Source: Chloroherpetonaceae bacterium (GTDB lineage Bacteria; Bacteroidota; Chlorobiia; Chlorobiales; Thermochlorobacteraceae). From it: a DNA stretch of 64,000 bases. This document shows, piece after piece, positions 43,801 to 54,816 of this stretch (the stretch's first letter is position 1; the number at the start of each line of letters is the position of its first letter). Under the pieces are notes generated by a model that saw nothing but the letters and a program-made list of their open reading frames with translations, did not search any database and had not been told where the DNA came from. The position numbers were made by a program, and so were the translations under genes. Where the stretch lies: positions 252,146 through 316,145 of the forward strand of contig JANRJQ010000010.1 of NCBI GenBank assembly GCA_033763895.1. Reading direction: 5' to 3'.

Positions 43801-46800
43801 ACCGTTACCAACCTCACCTCCGGTAACACCTATCATTACTTGGTCTTTCATGTCTCAGGCGGAACCTTGTATTCGGATAGTCGCGCCTCGAGTGCCGCAC
43901 AACCCACCGAAAGGATTTGGATTGGTGCTTCCGGTCAACCGTGGACGACCACAACCAATTGGAATCCAAACGGGCTTCCTTCTGCCGGTGAGTTTATCGT
44001 CATTAATTCTTCAACAACAATAGCCACTGTTCCAACGGTCAGTATCGGTGCATTGAGCATAGGAACTGGGGCGACGGTAACGCTTCAAACGCCGGCAACG
44101 AATACACTCACGGTTACCGCATCTCAAAACGCTGTAAGAATTCCTTCAGGAGCTTCATTAACATTATCAAATAATGTTTCATTAACACTTGCTTCGGGTT
44201 CAGCTGCTCGGATTAATGGACAACTGCAATTGGGAAATGGTAGTATTACACGTACAGGAGCTACTTTAGAATTCTTAAATGGCTCAGAATTTATCTTAAA
44301 TGCCGAGGCAGGTGCAATACCAACCGCAACTTGGTCTTCGAACTCAACTGTTACCATTACAGGTTACACAACCGGCACCGTAGCACCAAGCGGTTTAACT
44401 CAAAACTTCGGCAATTTTGTCTGGAATAACCCTATACAATCTGTAACTGTCAATCTTGCAGGAAGTCTAAATTCAATTGCAGGTTATGCTGCTTTCAACA
44501 CCGGAACGGGTACTCTGAATCTCACAACAGGGGCATCTTATACCCTTAACGTTGGAGGAGATTTCACCCTTGCCGGCGGTACAGTGCAACTTTCATCAGG
44601 AGCCGGAGCCCCAACCTTAAATGTGGGAGGAAATGTGACAATGAATCTTGCGAATGTCATTTTGAGGGGAACGACCGGAAGTAGTACGGCCACCATTAAC
44701 ATTACCGGGTCGATGACAATGTCAGGAACTTCTGCTCAATTTGAAGGTGCAACCTCGAGTGGAGGAATCATCAATATGTCCATCGGTCAAGATTTGACCG
44801 TTGCGCAAGGGAATTTTTACGGGTTAGGCGTTGCCAATAATCCCTCCACAACAAGTGTCATAACCATCGGTGGAAAAGTTGCGGTTGGTGGCGGAGCTAA
44901 TCCAAGTAATTTATTTCCAAATGGCTCTTCGAATGCCGCATCAAATATCGTTTTCAACATTGGAGGCGATTTGGAACTCAATACCAACGGAACAATTAGC
45001 TCCACAGCTACAATTGCGCCTGTATTAAATTTTTTCGGCGGGTCAACCAATGCCGTAATTCTCAGCGGCTCTGGAGGTTTATTCGTCAATAATGTGAATC
45101 TCTCTGTTGGGAGTGGAAAAATTGCTTCGCTTGGAAGATCAATCGTATTGCCAGACTTTACGACTTTCAGTGTCTTAAATAATGGAACGCTGAACACCAA
45201 TAACTTTACTTTATCGGGGGGTGCGATCTTTAATCTCAATGCCGAAGGAACTTTGATCGTAACAAGTACCTCTGGTATAAATTCTTCGGGTTCCACGGGT
45301 AATATTCAAACGACAAGCAGAATCTTTAACTCAAACGCTCGTTACATTTATTCAACAAGTTCAAACGGCTCCACGGGAAACGCCTTACCTTCGCCCGTTA
45401 AGTTTGTTGGCATAGACCATCCCTCAGATCTAACTGAGACCGCAATCTCCGGATTGAGAACCATCTCAGATACTTTGTATTTACGAAGAGGCCGTTTCGA
45501 TAACACCAATTTTAACTTCAACGTAGCCAATAACGGGTTTGTTGTTCGAGAAACAGGCGAGATATTCCCAAATCAACTCGCTTATGCCGGTCAATACAAC
45601 CTCACGTATGCTCATACAAGCGGAACCGTTTCTATCGGGGATGAATTTCCAAACACACTGAATATTTTAGATACGCTGGTGATCAATCACTCCGGAACCG
45701 AAGTCTTTATAACTGGGGATCGTCAAGTAAATGCACGGCTTCGTTTGCAAAATGGCATCTTAAATACATTTGGATCCACGCTTACCTTAACCCCTTCGAC
45801 CGAAATCCGTGGTGGAAGCAATGCCAGTTATGTTACAGGAAATTTGGCTCATCAAAATACGACTACTCCTACGAATAAACTCTTTCCCTTTGGAGACTTA
45901 GGCATTTACCGTCCCATTTCACTCACGCTTGCAGCCAATGTGAGTGTTTCTACCGTTACAGGTGCTTTGAATTTTACTGCCGGCGCGGCCTATCTTTACA
46001 AAACTGTTACTCCACCTGCCGTGGTCTCCGGATTAAGGTTTTATGAATTTGCAAATGGCTCAATTAATACGACTTTGACCGGTGTTTCAGGGTTTCAAGT
46101 CAATGCCGATGATAATGTGGCTAACTTTGGCTTTAATACCAACCTTCGCTTGGCTTATGGCTATGATGGAAACCCAAGTTGGTTTTTAAGAGATTTAACC
46201 GCAGTTCCAAATACGCAAACAGCAAACTTGCCAATTACAATTGCTTCAACAGCAATCGTACAAGGGTTTACTGCATTCCAAAATTTTGGCATCGTGCTTG
46301 CCTCTACCATCGGCGATAACCCGCTGCCCGTTGAACTCGCATCCTTTACCGCCGTTTCAACCATAGACGGCGCAAAGCTCAATTGGCGCACCGCCTCCGA
46401 AACTGAAAACTCGGGCTTCCTCATCTTCCGCGATGGCGTTCAATTGGCTTCATTTGCAGAAGTTGCTTCCCTGAAAGGCAAAGGCACCACATCGCGCGCA
46501 AGCGATTATGCCTTTGTGGATTCAACCGTGCAATTTGGCAAAACCTATACTTACCAATTGAAAGATGTGAGTTTTAGTGGGGCTATCAAAGAACATTCAC
46601 CAATTACGCTTACCATTACCGTGCGTGCACGGCCGAAGGAATTCGCTCTTGGGCAAAATTACCCGAATCCCTTTAACCCCGCCACGCGGATTAAATATCA
46701 ATTGCCCGTGAAAAGCAATGTGAGCATTGAAGTTTATGATGTGCTCGGTAAAAAAGTCGCAATCCTTGCCTCAGGGGTTAAAGAAGCAGGGTATTATGAA

Positions 46801-46899
46801 GCCATCCTGAACGGTACAAATCTCTCAAGCGGGATTTATTTCTACCGTATCCAAGCCGGGGGATTTGTGAAAACGTTGAAAATGTTACTCGTCAAATAG
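40807..46899 (+). CDS. Giant T9SS-secreted surface protein with fibronectin-III-like repeats
   Basis: The 2030-residue product has a signal peptide (IYYAITLLIFFPLIAFSQ), then at least four related modules of about 90-100 residues resembling fibronectin III domains. Each contains a TVNW/NIFW-like strand, TANxxFGSG, FVVFNG or YVVYNG, TVTGL and YEYNG phrases. A long Ser/Thr/Asn/Gly-rich beta-helix-like region (about 1100-1600, NGTLNT, NLTTGASY) follows, then a domain with PLPVELASFTAVSTIDGAKL, and the T9SS type A sorting domain ([20 protein letters not shown] ... [20 protein letters not shown]). It should be exported and surface-anchored or released. The start is ATG 40807; the longer frame starts with TTG. 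A strong terminator follows. Confidence 0.85.
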   Translation: MKKIYYAITLLIFFPLIAFSQTDPTPQSVPFSQNFLTFDGAQTVYPSGFQGWTIAGSTALTFPTAAPNGNQALAGGTNASAGSGVFDMNGKMGVLSTGAALRSIAFAINTTGLSSINISYTAATQRQETGARIGAIGLQYRIGTSGTFTDISGTEYQNPGGSNNTTGTGLINPQTISVVLPAACDNQANVQLRWVYREVSGAGNRPSFSVDDIVVSSSPSIQASAVAPGAISSTSINIFWTNGNGANRIVVARNNQLPELPVSGTAYTANSIFGSGSLIGANTYVVYNGSGNSVTVTGLLNNNQYSFQIFEYNGSGITSVYNVSTSSGNSINLLALDPAAERIRLSPSLTNSFTTIQGTPSAPQTLTLTGSNLSGLDIEIGSNNSAFELSLDGTTYAPNLTLTNGTAFPYSYSGGTLTATVFVRIQAFHPEGTVSGGVVSAYINGGIFSTTSTNVATSFVNANEPSTQASGISISGVLSNQFTVNWTSGSGANRLVVVRQGGDPVSPVDGVSYTANANFGSGSNLGSLSYVVYLGNSNTVTVTGLISTTSYTVAIYEVNGTGSTSNFNTSVTDGVNRISQTTGGPNVITTLGTVLTEAFNIGTSSTAALPTGWLMSPAGSTSPTWTDAGNFSATTQAASSGTPTAGGRYNWSITGDGNRAIGFMTSGGYASPNSIMARFTNGTGTTVNAISVNFAINRYRINTAPASIQFFYSLDGSTWTSVSAGNIPTTDIPTGTSTYTFSTPLVNTRTLSITGLTIPDGSQFYLRWNFNTGGTNSQGLGLDDVNITVQATAAAPTAQHNSLPSLSTTSSSATFSWAGGNGARTIVLLKAASAVDSNPVNGNGYTANSVFGSGSQLGTGNFVVFDGTGSSVTVTGLNSGTQYHLAIYTYNGNGLSSNYLTPAYTNNFTTPGLAPVTALTAAPITGTQATVDWTLPVNFAPASGTILVFAKEGSAITVGSPSLNSSSYTADANFTGTGTAYENDPAAKCVYNGDAASVTVTNLTSGNTYHYLVFHVSGGTLYSDSRASSAAQPTERIWIGASGQPWTTTTNWNPNGLPSAGEFIVINSSTTIATVPTVSIGALSIGTGATVTLQTPATNTLTVTASQNAVRIPSGASLTLSNNVSLTLASGSAARINGQLQLGNGSITRTGATLEFLNGSEFILNAEAGAIPTATWSSNSTVTITGYTTGTVAPSGLTQNFGNFVWNNPIQSVTVNLAGSLNSIAGYAAFNTGTGTLNLTTGASYTLNVGGDFTLAGGTVQLSSGAGAPTLNVGGNVTMNLANVILRGTTGSSTATINITGSMTMSGTSAQFEGATSSGGIINMSIGQDLTVAQGNFYGLGVANNPSTTSVITIGGKVAVGGGANPSNLFPNGSSNAASNIVFNIGGDLELNTNGTISSTATIAPVLNFFGGSTNAVILSGSGGLFVNNVNLSVGSGKIASLGRSIVLPDFTTFSVLNNGTLNTNNFTLSGGAIFNLNAEGTLIVTSTSGINSSGSTGNIQTTSRIFNSNARYIYSTSSNGSTGNALPSPVKFVGIDHPSDLTETAISGLRTISDTLYLRRGRFDNTNFNFNVANNGFVVRETGEIFPNQLAYAGQYNLTYAHTSGTVSIGDEFPNTLNILDTLVINHSGTEVFITGDRQVNARLRLQNGILNTFGSTLTLTPSTEIRGGSNASYVTGNLAHQNTTTPTNKLFPFGDLGIYRPISLTLAANVSVSTVTGALNFTAGAAYLYKTVTPPAVVSGLRFYEFANGSINTTLTGVSGFQVNADDNVANFGFNTNLRLAYGYDGNPSWFLRDLTAVPNTQTANLPITIASTAIVQGFTAFQNFGIVLASTIGDNPLPVELASFTAVSTIDGAKLNWRTASETENSGFLIFRDGVQLASFAEVASLKGKGTTSRASDYAFVDSTVQFGKTYTYQLKDVSFSGAIKEHSPITLTITVRARPKEFALGQNYPNPFNPATRIKYQLPVKSNVSIEVYDVLGKKVAILASGVKEAGYYEAILNGTNLSSGIYFYRIQAGGFVKTLKMLLVK

Positions 46900-46998
46900 T
46901 GTAGAGAGAAGCAGGGCTAGGCAAAACGACAACTGCCACAGGGGCGTCGAATCCACCCAAATGCGCCCCCTTACTGACCATAACCATCGTTTACTCTG

Positions 46999-47035
46999 AA
47001 GAGGTGCTTTCGATTTCATAAGCACCTCTTTTTTT
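46999..47035 (+). terminator. Rho-independent terminator
   Basis: AAGAGGTGCTT (46999-47009) pairs perfectly with AAGCACCTCTT (47020-47030) around a 10-base loop, followed by T residues to 47035. It ends the first giant T9SS transcript. Confidence 0.9.
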
Positions 47036-47222
47036 GATGCAAGCCCATTGCCCTTCAAAAGCGTACTTTTCGCCATTTCAATAAAGCCAAACATCGCGCT
47101 GAAAAAGGATTCACAAGGGCGGATAAAATGGGAGATAATAGGGCGTCACAAGCCTCCGAAAGCCTTGATATTAAACCGGATTGAAGCTGAAATTGAAAAA
47201 ATAATAGCCTCATCTGAACCTG

Positions 47223-47327
47223 TTTTAAGGCTACTTTTAAACTCTTTTAAGGCTATTTTCATTTTGTTTTTAACCTTAAAACAAAATGTTTTTAAGCTTA
47301 AAATAAATTGTTTTTAACTTAAAAACC
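47223..47327. repeat. AT-rich array with TTTTAA every ~22 bp
   Basis: TTTTAA occurs at 47223, 47245, 47268, 47290 and 47312, spaced 22, 23, 22 and 22 bases. The last three units form a 22-bp tandem repeat (TGTTTTTAACCTTAAAAC.., TGTTTTTAAGCTTAAAAT.., TGTTTTTAACTTAAAAAC) at 47265-47327, each also partly palindromic. Confidence 0.75.
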
Positions 47328-47769
47328 ATTTTAGAATGCCTTATCAAACACTTAAAAATGGTGCTTCATGACATTCAAAAAGGCAACAGGTGAGTCTTGG
47401 TAAGGCTTAGAAAAAAAAGGGAAATTGGGGCATTAACCTTCGCTTAATATGGTTTATTCAAAAATTTTCGTTATTTTATAAGACTCATAGTAATAGGTGA
47501 AAAGATTTTTCACCGCTCGGAGGTATTGTTTCAATGATTTCATGTGATTAAAGCCCCTTAATGAAAAGGGAAATCGACCGTGAAGGGATTTGATTATAGG
47601 CAATTCGATTGAAAGAATACTATAAACAACATAAAAGGAAATTTAACAGGAAATCCAGTTGGCGAGTCAAGCATCGCCGGAAATTGATACAAAGGAAGAA
47701 ATGACCAATTATTCATTGTTTCCCAACATTATCAAAGTTTATCAACTTATTATTAATACCAAACGCATC

Positions 47770-50700
47770 ATGAATAGAACGATACGATTATTTTTATTTC
47801 TACTGCTGTCCTCTTTCGTGTCTTCCCAAGCTTTTGGGCAAGCGACTCTTTCTTCGGGAGTTTACACTCAAGATTTTACTTCTTTAAATACCAGCGCTAC
47901 TGCAACCTTACCAACAGGGTTTGTGGTTAGTAATGGAACTGTATTTTCAGGAGGTACAACTGCTACAACCCAAGCGGCAGGAACATCAGGGACTGGTATT
48001 TTAACAGGTTCTTCTACTGGGGGTACTTATAATTTCGCCAATGGCGTTACAGGTTCTTCAACTGATCGAGCCTTAGGTTTTTTGTCATCTGGAGGATTTA
48101 GTTCTCCGAGAAACATCATGCTTCAATTTTCAAACAATACCGGCTCTACGGTGACTTCTTTAAGAGTTCGGTTTGATTACGAAAAATACCGTTCTGGAAC
48201 TCGTGCTTTTGATATGAATTTCTTCCACGGGTCTGACGGAACAAATTGGACTGCTTCTGTCGCGGGTGACCAAAATTATCCAGCAGATGCAAATAACACT
48301 ACAATTTCAAACCCACCTGCAACTACTTCTAAAACAGTTGTTATCACAGGTCTTTCCATTCCCAATGGTTCAAATTATTATCTTCGTTGGTCATATACCG
48401 GTTCAGGTGGTTCAACCAATGCACAAGGGTTAGGTCTTGATAACCTCGAGTTAGTTGCAGAGCCAACCACAGCGACTGCGATTGCCACTGGTTCAATTTC
48501 ATCCAACTCCATTCAAGTAAATTGGACCAATGGAAATGGTGCCAATCGTATTGTTGTCGCCCGTCAAGGCGGTGACCCGGTTGCGCCAACCGATGGCACA
48601 ACTTATACCGCGAATGCCGCTTTTGGTTCAGGTACAGATATTGGTTCATCGAGTTTTGTGGTCTTTAATGGTAGCGGTAGCACGGTTACGGTAACCGGTT
48701 TAGCGGCAAGCACTTCTTATACCTTTGATGTGTATGAATACAACGGTACAGGCGCAAATATCAATTATAATTTAGTTGCAACATCTACCGTCAATCGAAT
48801 TACGGCTTCGACTACTGCCGCAGGTATTGGAAGTTTGACATTTTCCGTGGCAAACCGCACGAATTTCATTTCAACGCCTTCCACGAATTCAAACGTACAA
48901 ACCGTTACTTTGTCAGGGTCGGATTTAGATGGCACACCGTTATCGATATCCGATGGCTCCGGTGCATTTGAGTTTTCGCTTGACAATGTGACGTTTAATT
49001 CAACGCTGAATTTGCCTTACACAGCGCCAACCCTTTCAGCAACAACCATTTACATCCGTTTAAGCGATCAAGCAATTGGCACCTATTCGGCAGGGATTAC
49101 ACCCACAGGGGGTGGCGATGCCACACCACCGTCGCTTGGGCTTTGGGGCCGCTCGATTGATTCTGAGCCTGCCACACAAGCATCGGGCATTAGTTTCTCC
49201 GGCGTGGGAACCAACAGCATGACCGTCAATTGGACACGCGGAAGCGGTTCTGAAGTCGTTGTTTTAATGCGTGATAATGCTGCTACGGAGAATCCGGTGG
49301 ATACCGTCAGCTATACGGCAAACAGCGTTTTTTCAAGCGGTGATTTAGTTGGATTCAGCACCTTTGTTGTTTATCGTGGCAACGGTACATCCGTATCTGT
49401 TTCGGGGTTAAATGCGAACACTTCTTATACCGCCACCGTCTTGGAATTGAATGGGAGCGGTTCAAATACAAATTACAACATCACAACTACGGCAAGCGTT
49501 AATACCGCAAGCCAAAGCACGAATGTTCAATTGCTGGATTTAACGACAGACGGCAGTGCTGTGGTTATCACCTTTGATGATGCTGTTTCGGGTTCGAATG
49601 GCGGTACATATGCAGGAACAGGGTTTGAACCAGCGGATGGGGATGGAACTTTGAACTCCTCCTCTTGGGCATTAAGTGGGATGAGTGACGGGAATGTGGA
49701 TTTCGGTGCGACCGCAAGTGGAGGTGATTTTGGAAGAGGCGTAACATCAGGTGGGGTTACTGACGGCGGGTTGTACGCCTTGGATGATGGTAGCGCGATA
49801 CGATTGATGATTCAACCTTCGGGTTCTGACTGGAGTTCTTCTTCAACGGCAAACCTAACGCTGCGTGTTCGAAACACGATGGGTTCGACAATGAATCAGG
49901 TGGAAATTTCCTATGATTTATTGGTTCGAAATGATGGGGGTGTTTCAAGTCAATTTAATTTTCTCTATTCAACGGATGGAGTGAATTACATCCCGGTACC
50001 TGAATTAAATTATGTTTCTCCCGCAGCTGGTAGTTCTACAGTATTTGATCCTGTTGTTCCAACCAACGGTACTGCTTTTCGCGTACGCATTAGTGGGTTG
50101 AATATTCCCAATAACGGCGTCTTTTATTTAAGATGGAATGGCGGCGATGTGAGTGGTTCGGGTACAAGAGATGAATTTGCTTTAGATAATATCTCAATTA
50201 CCCCAATTAATGGTGGCTCTATCGATGCTACCTCTGATGGTGCCAATCTGATTGTCGTTGGTGATCCGGTAGGCGCAACCCCAACTATTGATACGGATAT
50301 TTCGCTTCAAAATTTAAGAGTAGATGCAGCGGGTTTCTTAAACGCGCAAGCTTTTTCATTAGAAGTTGCGTCTGGTGGAAGTGCCATCATTAATGGTACC
50401 TATCAATTAACCAACACAAACGGCTTCAGTGGTGGCGGTGCAACCTCTTTAACCAATACCAATACCCCAACCATTACATTAGGGGCTGCGTCAACGGTGA
50501 TCTATGCTACTTCAACGTCAACCCAAACGGTAACGGGTCGCACGGATTATGCAAACTTGACTTTAGAGGGTTTCAACCCAAGTAAAACTCTAAGTGGTAA
50601 CCTAACCGTAAGCGGCACAATGACTTTTGGTGGGTCAGGAACCGGAACCTTTACCTCTGGTGCGAATACAGTAATCTTCCAAAATGGAAATACGCCAATC

Positions 50701-53700
50701 GTTCGAAGTGGGGTGCTTCAATGGAATGCGAATTCGACAAACCTTCAATTTGGAAGCACCGGAAATTTGGGTGGTAATGCTTTTACGCTTCCGAATGATT
50801 TATTTTCAGCGGGTGGAAATTCGATGGCGTCATTGACAATGAACCGGACGAATACGGTTGAATTGGGTAACCAAAATATTTTACCCGGAACTCTGACCTT
50901 AAACCTTGGGATTTTGATTACCCAAAATGGCGGTGGTACTTCAACGGCACGCATTGAAGTAACCAGCAATTTGCCGGCGGCAATTACGGGTTACAAAACG
51001 GATTCGCATGTTCGCGGCGTTTTGGCGCGTGCCATCCAAACGAATATTTCAGTGGATGGAACGAGTTATGTCTTTCCAATTGCCAATAGTGTAGGGGAAT
51101 ATCAACCGGTATCTTTAAATGATATCCGTACTAATGTTGGGGCATCAAGTGTCTTTGTTGTTACGCCTTCTGCTACGGGAGCCAGCACAGTGACGGGTGC
51201 CCTAACCAATGTTCGCCCGCAAAATTGGTTTTTTGAAGAAATCAACGCTCCGCTTGAATTAACGAGTGCAACTTTAGAAATTAAAGGGCTTACTACTTTA
51301 TTAACGAATGAATCTTTTGTCGCAATCTCGAATGCCCAAAGTGGCGATTACAGCCCTATCGGCGGCGTCATTGTTGATTCTGTTGTTACAAGCACTGCAC
51401 AAGCGTTTACCTTAAATGCAGGAACGCGTTATGCCGCGATTGCCGATAATGTGGTTACGCCAACCATTCATGCGAGCGGTATTAATTTTACCGGCGTAAG
51501 TGGTGGCACCATCACAATTAACTTTACACCGGGTAACGGATCAAACCGAATGGTGGTTGTTCGTGAAGGAAACCCGGTAACTTTTGTACCGGTTGACAAT
51601 ACGGTTTATTCGGGCATTAATTCGATTTTTTCTTTTGCAACCAATCAAGATGGTGACAACAACCGAATTGTATCGGCTGGAACATCATCTTCGGTAAATG
51701 TCACGGGTTTAACCGGAAATACCACTTATCACTTTGCCGTGTATGAATATGGTGGCAGTGTCCCGCTTGGAACCGGTCGATTCTTTACAACCGGTGCGCC
51801 AACGGCATCCAGAAATACACTTCCGGCTCAACCGACAACCGATGCTTCGGGACTCGTTTTTAATCCGGTAGGAGAAACAACGATGACCCTCACTTGGACA
51901 AATGGTAATGGCGAAGGTCGTTTGGTAGTCATGAATGAATACGCCACAGCGGTAGTAGCACCAACCGATGCGGTCGCTTATACTGCGAATGCAGCTTTTG
52001 GAAGCGGTTCAACAACCGGCACCGGAAACTTTGTCGTCTTCAATGGTTCAGGCAATACGGTGAATGTAACAGGTCTTACACCCGGAACATTCTATATGGT
52101 GAGTGTTTATGAATACAATGGTTCCGGAATCAATTCAAATTATGATCCGAATGGCTTAAGAACTTCTAAAATCACTTTATCGACTGAGCCAACGGAGCAT
52201 GTGAATACAATTGCCGGTGGAAGCATTACAAAATCGTCCTTAACCCTTTCTTGGGTAAATCCCGGAACCGGTCCTACGCCAACAGGGTACTTGGTTCTGC
52301 GCCGTGCTGGTTCAGCGCCAACCACCTTGCCTTCTGATACAACAACTTATACGGTGGGAACAATTTTCGGAAATGCAACGGTAGCTGCTAATGTGGCACA
52401 TCCAACAAATTCAGCTGCCATTTCAGGTCTAGCTTCAGGAACTGATCATTATTTTGTGGTTTATCCCTATCGCCAAGTGAGCGGTGCGGCAAATAGCGGG
52501 TCAACCAATTACTTTACGACAGGTGCTCCTTCCGCAAATTTTACAACAACCGCAGGTCAAGTTTATACTTGGAATGCGTCATCCGGTGCTTGGAGTACTG
52601 CCGGAAATTGGTCACCCTCGGGTCCACCAACCGATGGCGATCAGGCGTTGTTTAGTGGTGAAGGAACGATTACCGTTTCTTCAATTCCAACGACCTCAAT
52701 CGGGGGAATCGAAATCACGGGCGGATCCACTGTGACATTTAATGTAAGTGCAGCAAATAACACCATTACTTTAACCGGATTTGGAACAGGAACAGGCAAT
52801 GCCTTGCATATTGACGGCACTGATACTCTTGTTGTAACAACACCCATTTGTACCTTAAGTGTTGCTTCCGGAGCAACAGCCGAAATTGAAGGTCGAATTC
52901 GTTTTCAACTTGCTGCGGGTCGTTTGTTAGGAGCTGATTCAGCCTCGATTCTTTTCCAAGGAACAGGACCGAAAGAAGCCTTCGCAAGTAACGGTTCCTC
53001 AGGGAATATGTTTGGGAACTCTGGTATTGAAAATACAGTGATTTTCAGAAGCGGTTCAAGGTATGTTCATTTTGCAGGTGCAAACCCATTTGGATTAACC
53101 GGACCAGCCTCAAAAATAGTATTTGAATCCGGTAGCATTTATGAATTGAAAGGTGGATCTATAACCCCAGCTGTAGCCGGAAGAACTTATGCAAATATTT
53201 TGGTTAATGGAAGTGGAATTTCGTCAAGCTTTTCCTCAACAACCTTGCCGTTTACTGTTGATACAATCAACATTTCTTCGGCAAACACGGTTACATTTAA
53301 TATTCCCGTAGGAATGAACATAAGAGGGAACTTTACCCGAACCGCAGGGTCAGTTTCCTTTACCGGAGGAGGAAATGAAATTAATTTTGTAGGCACAACG
53401 CCTCAAACAGTAACAGGTTTTGTGAGTAGTTTTGGAGCCGGTACTGATATTCAAATTAATAACCCGGCCGGAGTCACTTTTACCGGAAATTATACCTTAG
53501 AAGACACCCTTGATTTGGTGAGCGGTGTTTTAAGTATATCTCCCGGAAGTATTCTTCGAATGAATTCTACAGGTACAATTACAGGAGGAAGTAACAGCAG
53601 TTATTTAGTTGGTCAATTAGAGCGCTCTTTTACCACTACGCGTCAAAGTCTGTTATATCCTTTTGGCATCCAAAATGTTTATCGCCCGATCCAAGTTCGG

Positions 53701-54690
53701 GGAACATCTGCAGGTACCTCCTTCCTTCGTGGTGAGTTAGACACGACTGCCGGCGAAGCGTATAGTTTTGCCGAAGCTTTTTCTCCAAGAACTGTTTCAG
53801 GCAAATGGTATTATCGGTTTACAAATGCGGCAGGCGGTGCCTCGATGACCGTAGATTCTATTCCACAATTTAGAATCAACAGTGATGATAATCTTGCGCC
53901 GCTTGCGTCTAACATCATTTTGGACTTGGCTTACGCATTTGAAACTTCACCTTTTAGCCCTTGGACTCAATTGGCGTTAGCTTCTCCTCCGAATACCTTG
54001 CCGGGAAATTTGCCAACAGATATTAGCAGTGTTGCGTTTTCACAAACCCTCACACTTGCAGCACCTACAAATGTTTGGGGCGTCGTACTTTCTTCGGATA
54101 TCGGAGACAATCCGCTTCCCGTTGAGCTTTCCGAATTTAAGGCAATCTCAACGTTTGAAGGGGCAAAGCTTACTTGGCGCACAGCATCTGAAACAGAAAA
54201 CGCCGGTTTCTTAATCTACAGAGATGGCGTTCAAATTGCGTCTTTCTCAGAGTATCCCGGGTTAAAAGGCAGAGGCACAACAAGCAATGCCACGAACTAT
54301 TCGTTCATTGACTCAACGGTCCAGTTTGGAAAAACCTATACTTATAAATTAAGAGATGTCAGTTTCAGTGGGGCTGTTCGTTCGCATGAACCACTTACAC
54401 TGACCATTTCACAACGCGTAGGGCTTCGAGAGTATGCGCTTTCGCAGAACTACCCGAATCCGTTCAACCCAAGCACAACAATAAGATATCAATTGCCTGA
54501 AAAGAGCAATGTGACGATTGATGTGTATGATATTTTGGGTAAGAAGGTTCAAACTTTGGTGAATGGAACCAAGGATGCTGGAAATTATGAAGTGAACTTT
54601 AATGCTCGTAATCTTTCAAGTGGCGTGTATTTCTATCGAATCCAAGCGGGTAGCTTCACCAAAACATTGAAGATGATGCTCATCAAGTAA
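47770..54690 (+). CDS. Giant T9SS-secreted surface protein with fibronectin-III-like repeats
   Basis: The 2306-residue product begins with a signal peptide ([18 protein letters not shown]). It has at least five modules of the same type as the neighbouring giant protein, with phrases such as [45 protein letters not shown] and [14 protein letters not shown], plus Ser/Thr/Gly-rich beta-helix-like parts and a tail domain starting [20 protein letters not shown]. It ends with a T9SS type A sorting domain ([20 protein letters not shown] ... [12 protein letters not shown]). Start ATG 47770 is used; the longer frame adds 37 residues before the signal peptide. The last about 250 bases are nearly identical to those of the third T9SS gene. 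Confidence 0.85.
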   Translation: MNRTIRLFLFLLLSSFVSSQAFGQATLSSGVYTQDFTSLNTSATATLPTGFVVSNGTVFSGGTTATTQAAGTSGTGILTGSSTGGTYNFANGVTGSSTDRALGFLSSGGFSSPRNIMLQFSNNTGSTVTSLRVRFDYEKYRSGTRAFDMNFFHGSDGTNWTASVAGDQNYPADANNTTISNPPATTSKTVVITGLSIPNGSNYYLRWSYTGSGGSTNAQGLGLDNLELVAEPTTATAIATGSISSNSIQVNWTNGNGANRIVVARQGGDPVAPTDGTTYTANAAFGSGTDIGSSSFVVFNGSGSTVTVTGLAASTSYTFDVYEYNGTGANINYNLVATSTVNRITASTTAAGIGSLTFSVANRTNFISTPSTNSNVQTVTLSGSDLDGTPLSISDGSGAFEFSLDNVTFNSTLNLPYTAPTLSATTIYIRLSDQAIGTYSAGITPTGGGDATPPSLGLWGRSIDSEPATQASGISFSGVGTNSMTVNWTRGSGSEVVVLMRDNAATENPVDTVSYTANSVFSSGDLVGFSTFVVYRGNGTSVSVSGLNANTSYTATVLELNGSGSNTNYNITTTASVNTASQSTNVQLLDLTTDGSAVVITFDDAVSGSNGGTYAGTGFEPADGDGTLNSSSWALSGMSDGNVDFGATASGGDFGRGVTSGGVTDGGLYALDDGSAIRLMIQPSGSDWSSSSTANLTLRVRNTMGSTMNQVEISYDLLVRNDGGVSSQFNFLYSTDGVNYIPVPELNYVSPAAGSSTVFDPVVPTNGTAFRVRISGLNIPNNGVFYLRWNGGDVSGSGTRDEFALDNISITPINGGSIDATSDGANLIVVGDPVGATPTIDTDISLQNLRVDAAGFLNAQAFSLEVASGGSAIINGTYQLTNTNGFSGGGATSLTNTNTPTITLGAASTVIYATSTSTQTVTGRTDYANLTLEGFNPSKTLSGNLTVSGTMTFGGSGTGTFTSGANTVIFQNGNTPIVRSGVLQWNANSTNLQFGSTGNLGGNAFTLPNDLFSAGGNSMASLTMNRTNTVELGNQNILPGTLTLNLGILITQNGGGTSTARIEVTSNLPAAITGYKTDSHVRGVLARAIQTNISVDGTSYVFPIANSVGEYQPVSLNDIRTNVGASSVFVVTPSATGASTVTGALTNVRPQNWFFEEINAPLELTSATLEIKGLTTLLTNESFVAISNAQSGDYSPIGGVIVDSVVTSTAQAFTLNAGTRYAAIADNVVTPTIHASGINFTGVSGGTITINFTPGNGSNRMVVVREGNPVTFVPVDNTVYSGINSIFSFATNQDGDNNRIVSAGTSSSVNVTGLTGNTTYHFAVYEYGGSVPLGTGRFFTTGAPTASRNTLPAQPTTDASGLVFNPVGETTMTLTWTNGNGEGRLVVMNEYATAVVAPTDAVAYTANAAFGSGSTTGTGNFVVFNGSGNTVNVTGLTPGTFYMVSVYEYNGSGINSNYDPNGLRTSKITLSTEPTEHVNTIAGGSITKSSLTLSWVNPGTGPTPTGYLVLRRAGSAPTTLPSDTTTYTVGTIFGNATVAANVAHPTNSAAISGLASGTDHYFVVYPYRQVSGAANSGSTNYFTTGAPSANFTTTAGQVYTWNASSGAWSTAGNWSPSGPPTDGDQALFSGEGTITVSSIPTTSIGGIEITGGSTVTFNVSAANNTITLTGFGTGTGNALHIDGTDTLVVTTPICTLSVASGATAEIEGRIRFQLAAGRLLGADSASILFQGTGPKEAFASNGSSGNMFGNSGIENTVIFRSGSRYVHFAGANPFGLTGPASKIVFESGSIYELKGGSITPAVAGRTYANILVNGSGISSSFSSTTLPFTVDTINISSANTVTFNIPVGMNIRGNFTRTAGSVSFTGGGNEINFVGTTPQTVTGFVSSFGAGTDIQINNPAGVTFTGNYTLEDTLDLVSGVLSISPGSILRMNSTGTITGGSNSSYLVGQLERSFTTTRQSLLYPFGIQNVYRPIQVRGTSAGTSFLRGELDTTAGEAYSFAEAFSPRTVSGKWYYRFTNAAGGASMTVDSIPQFRINSDDNLAPLASNIILDLAYAFETSPFSPWTQLALASPPNTLPGNLPTDISSVAFSQTLTLAAPTNVWGVVLSSDIGDNPLPVELSEFKAISTFEGAKLTWRTASETENAGFLIYRDGVQIASFSEYPGLKGRGTTSNATNYSFIDSTVQFGKTYTYKLRDVSFSGAVRSHEPLTLTISQRVGLREYALSQNYPNPFNPSTTIRYQLPEKSNVTIDVYDILGKKVQTLVNGTKDAGNYEVNFNARNLSSGVYFYRIQAGSFTKTLKMMLIK

Positions 54691-54713
54691 ACATCACAAT
54701 TTTATAAGATTGA

Positions 54714-54744
54714 AAAAGACGCCTTTCGGGGCGTCTTTTTTTTT
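54714..54744 (+). terminator. Rho-independent terminator
   Basis: AAGACGCC (54716-54723) pairs with GGCGTCTT (54730-54737) around TTTCGG, followed by T residues. The same sequence ends the third T9SS gene. Confidence 0.9.
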
Positions 54745-54816
54745 GTGGTAGGTCACAAAAAAATAGTGAGAAAATCACAATATTTAATAAGAAACACTAA
54801 CCTAAAATAAAGCACG

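Larger units (their letters stand above)
46900..47769. other. 870-bp spacer between the two giant T9SS genes
   Basis: Begins with a strong terminator (46999-47035). The next 250 bases are unremarkable, then an AT-rich array (47223-47327) with TTTTAA every 22-23 bases. Later come small inverted repeats, for instance GGTGAAAAGATTTTTCACC at about 47497-47515, and purine-rich stretches before the ATG of the second giant gene at 47770. An 89-codon frame at 47048-47317 is judged spurious because it runs through the AT array. Confidence 0.65.

Noticed and set aside
44817-45296. 159-codon frame on the minus strand
   Set aside because: Antisense to the repetitive T9SS gene; Pro/Leu/Val-rich composition reflects the repeats on the other strand.
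47048-47317. 89-codon frame in the 870-bp spacer
   Set aside because: Passes through the 22-bp AT array and starts just after a terminator; composition follows the AT-rich DNA, not a protein.
47265-47327. Possible CRISPR-like or iteron array
   Set aside because: Units are contiguous 22-bp AT-rich palindromes without unique spacers and no cas or replication gene is near.
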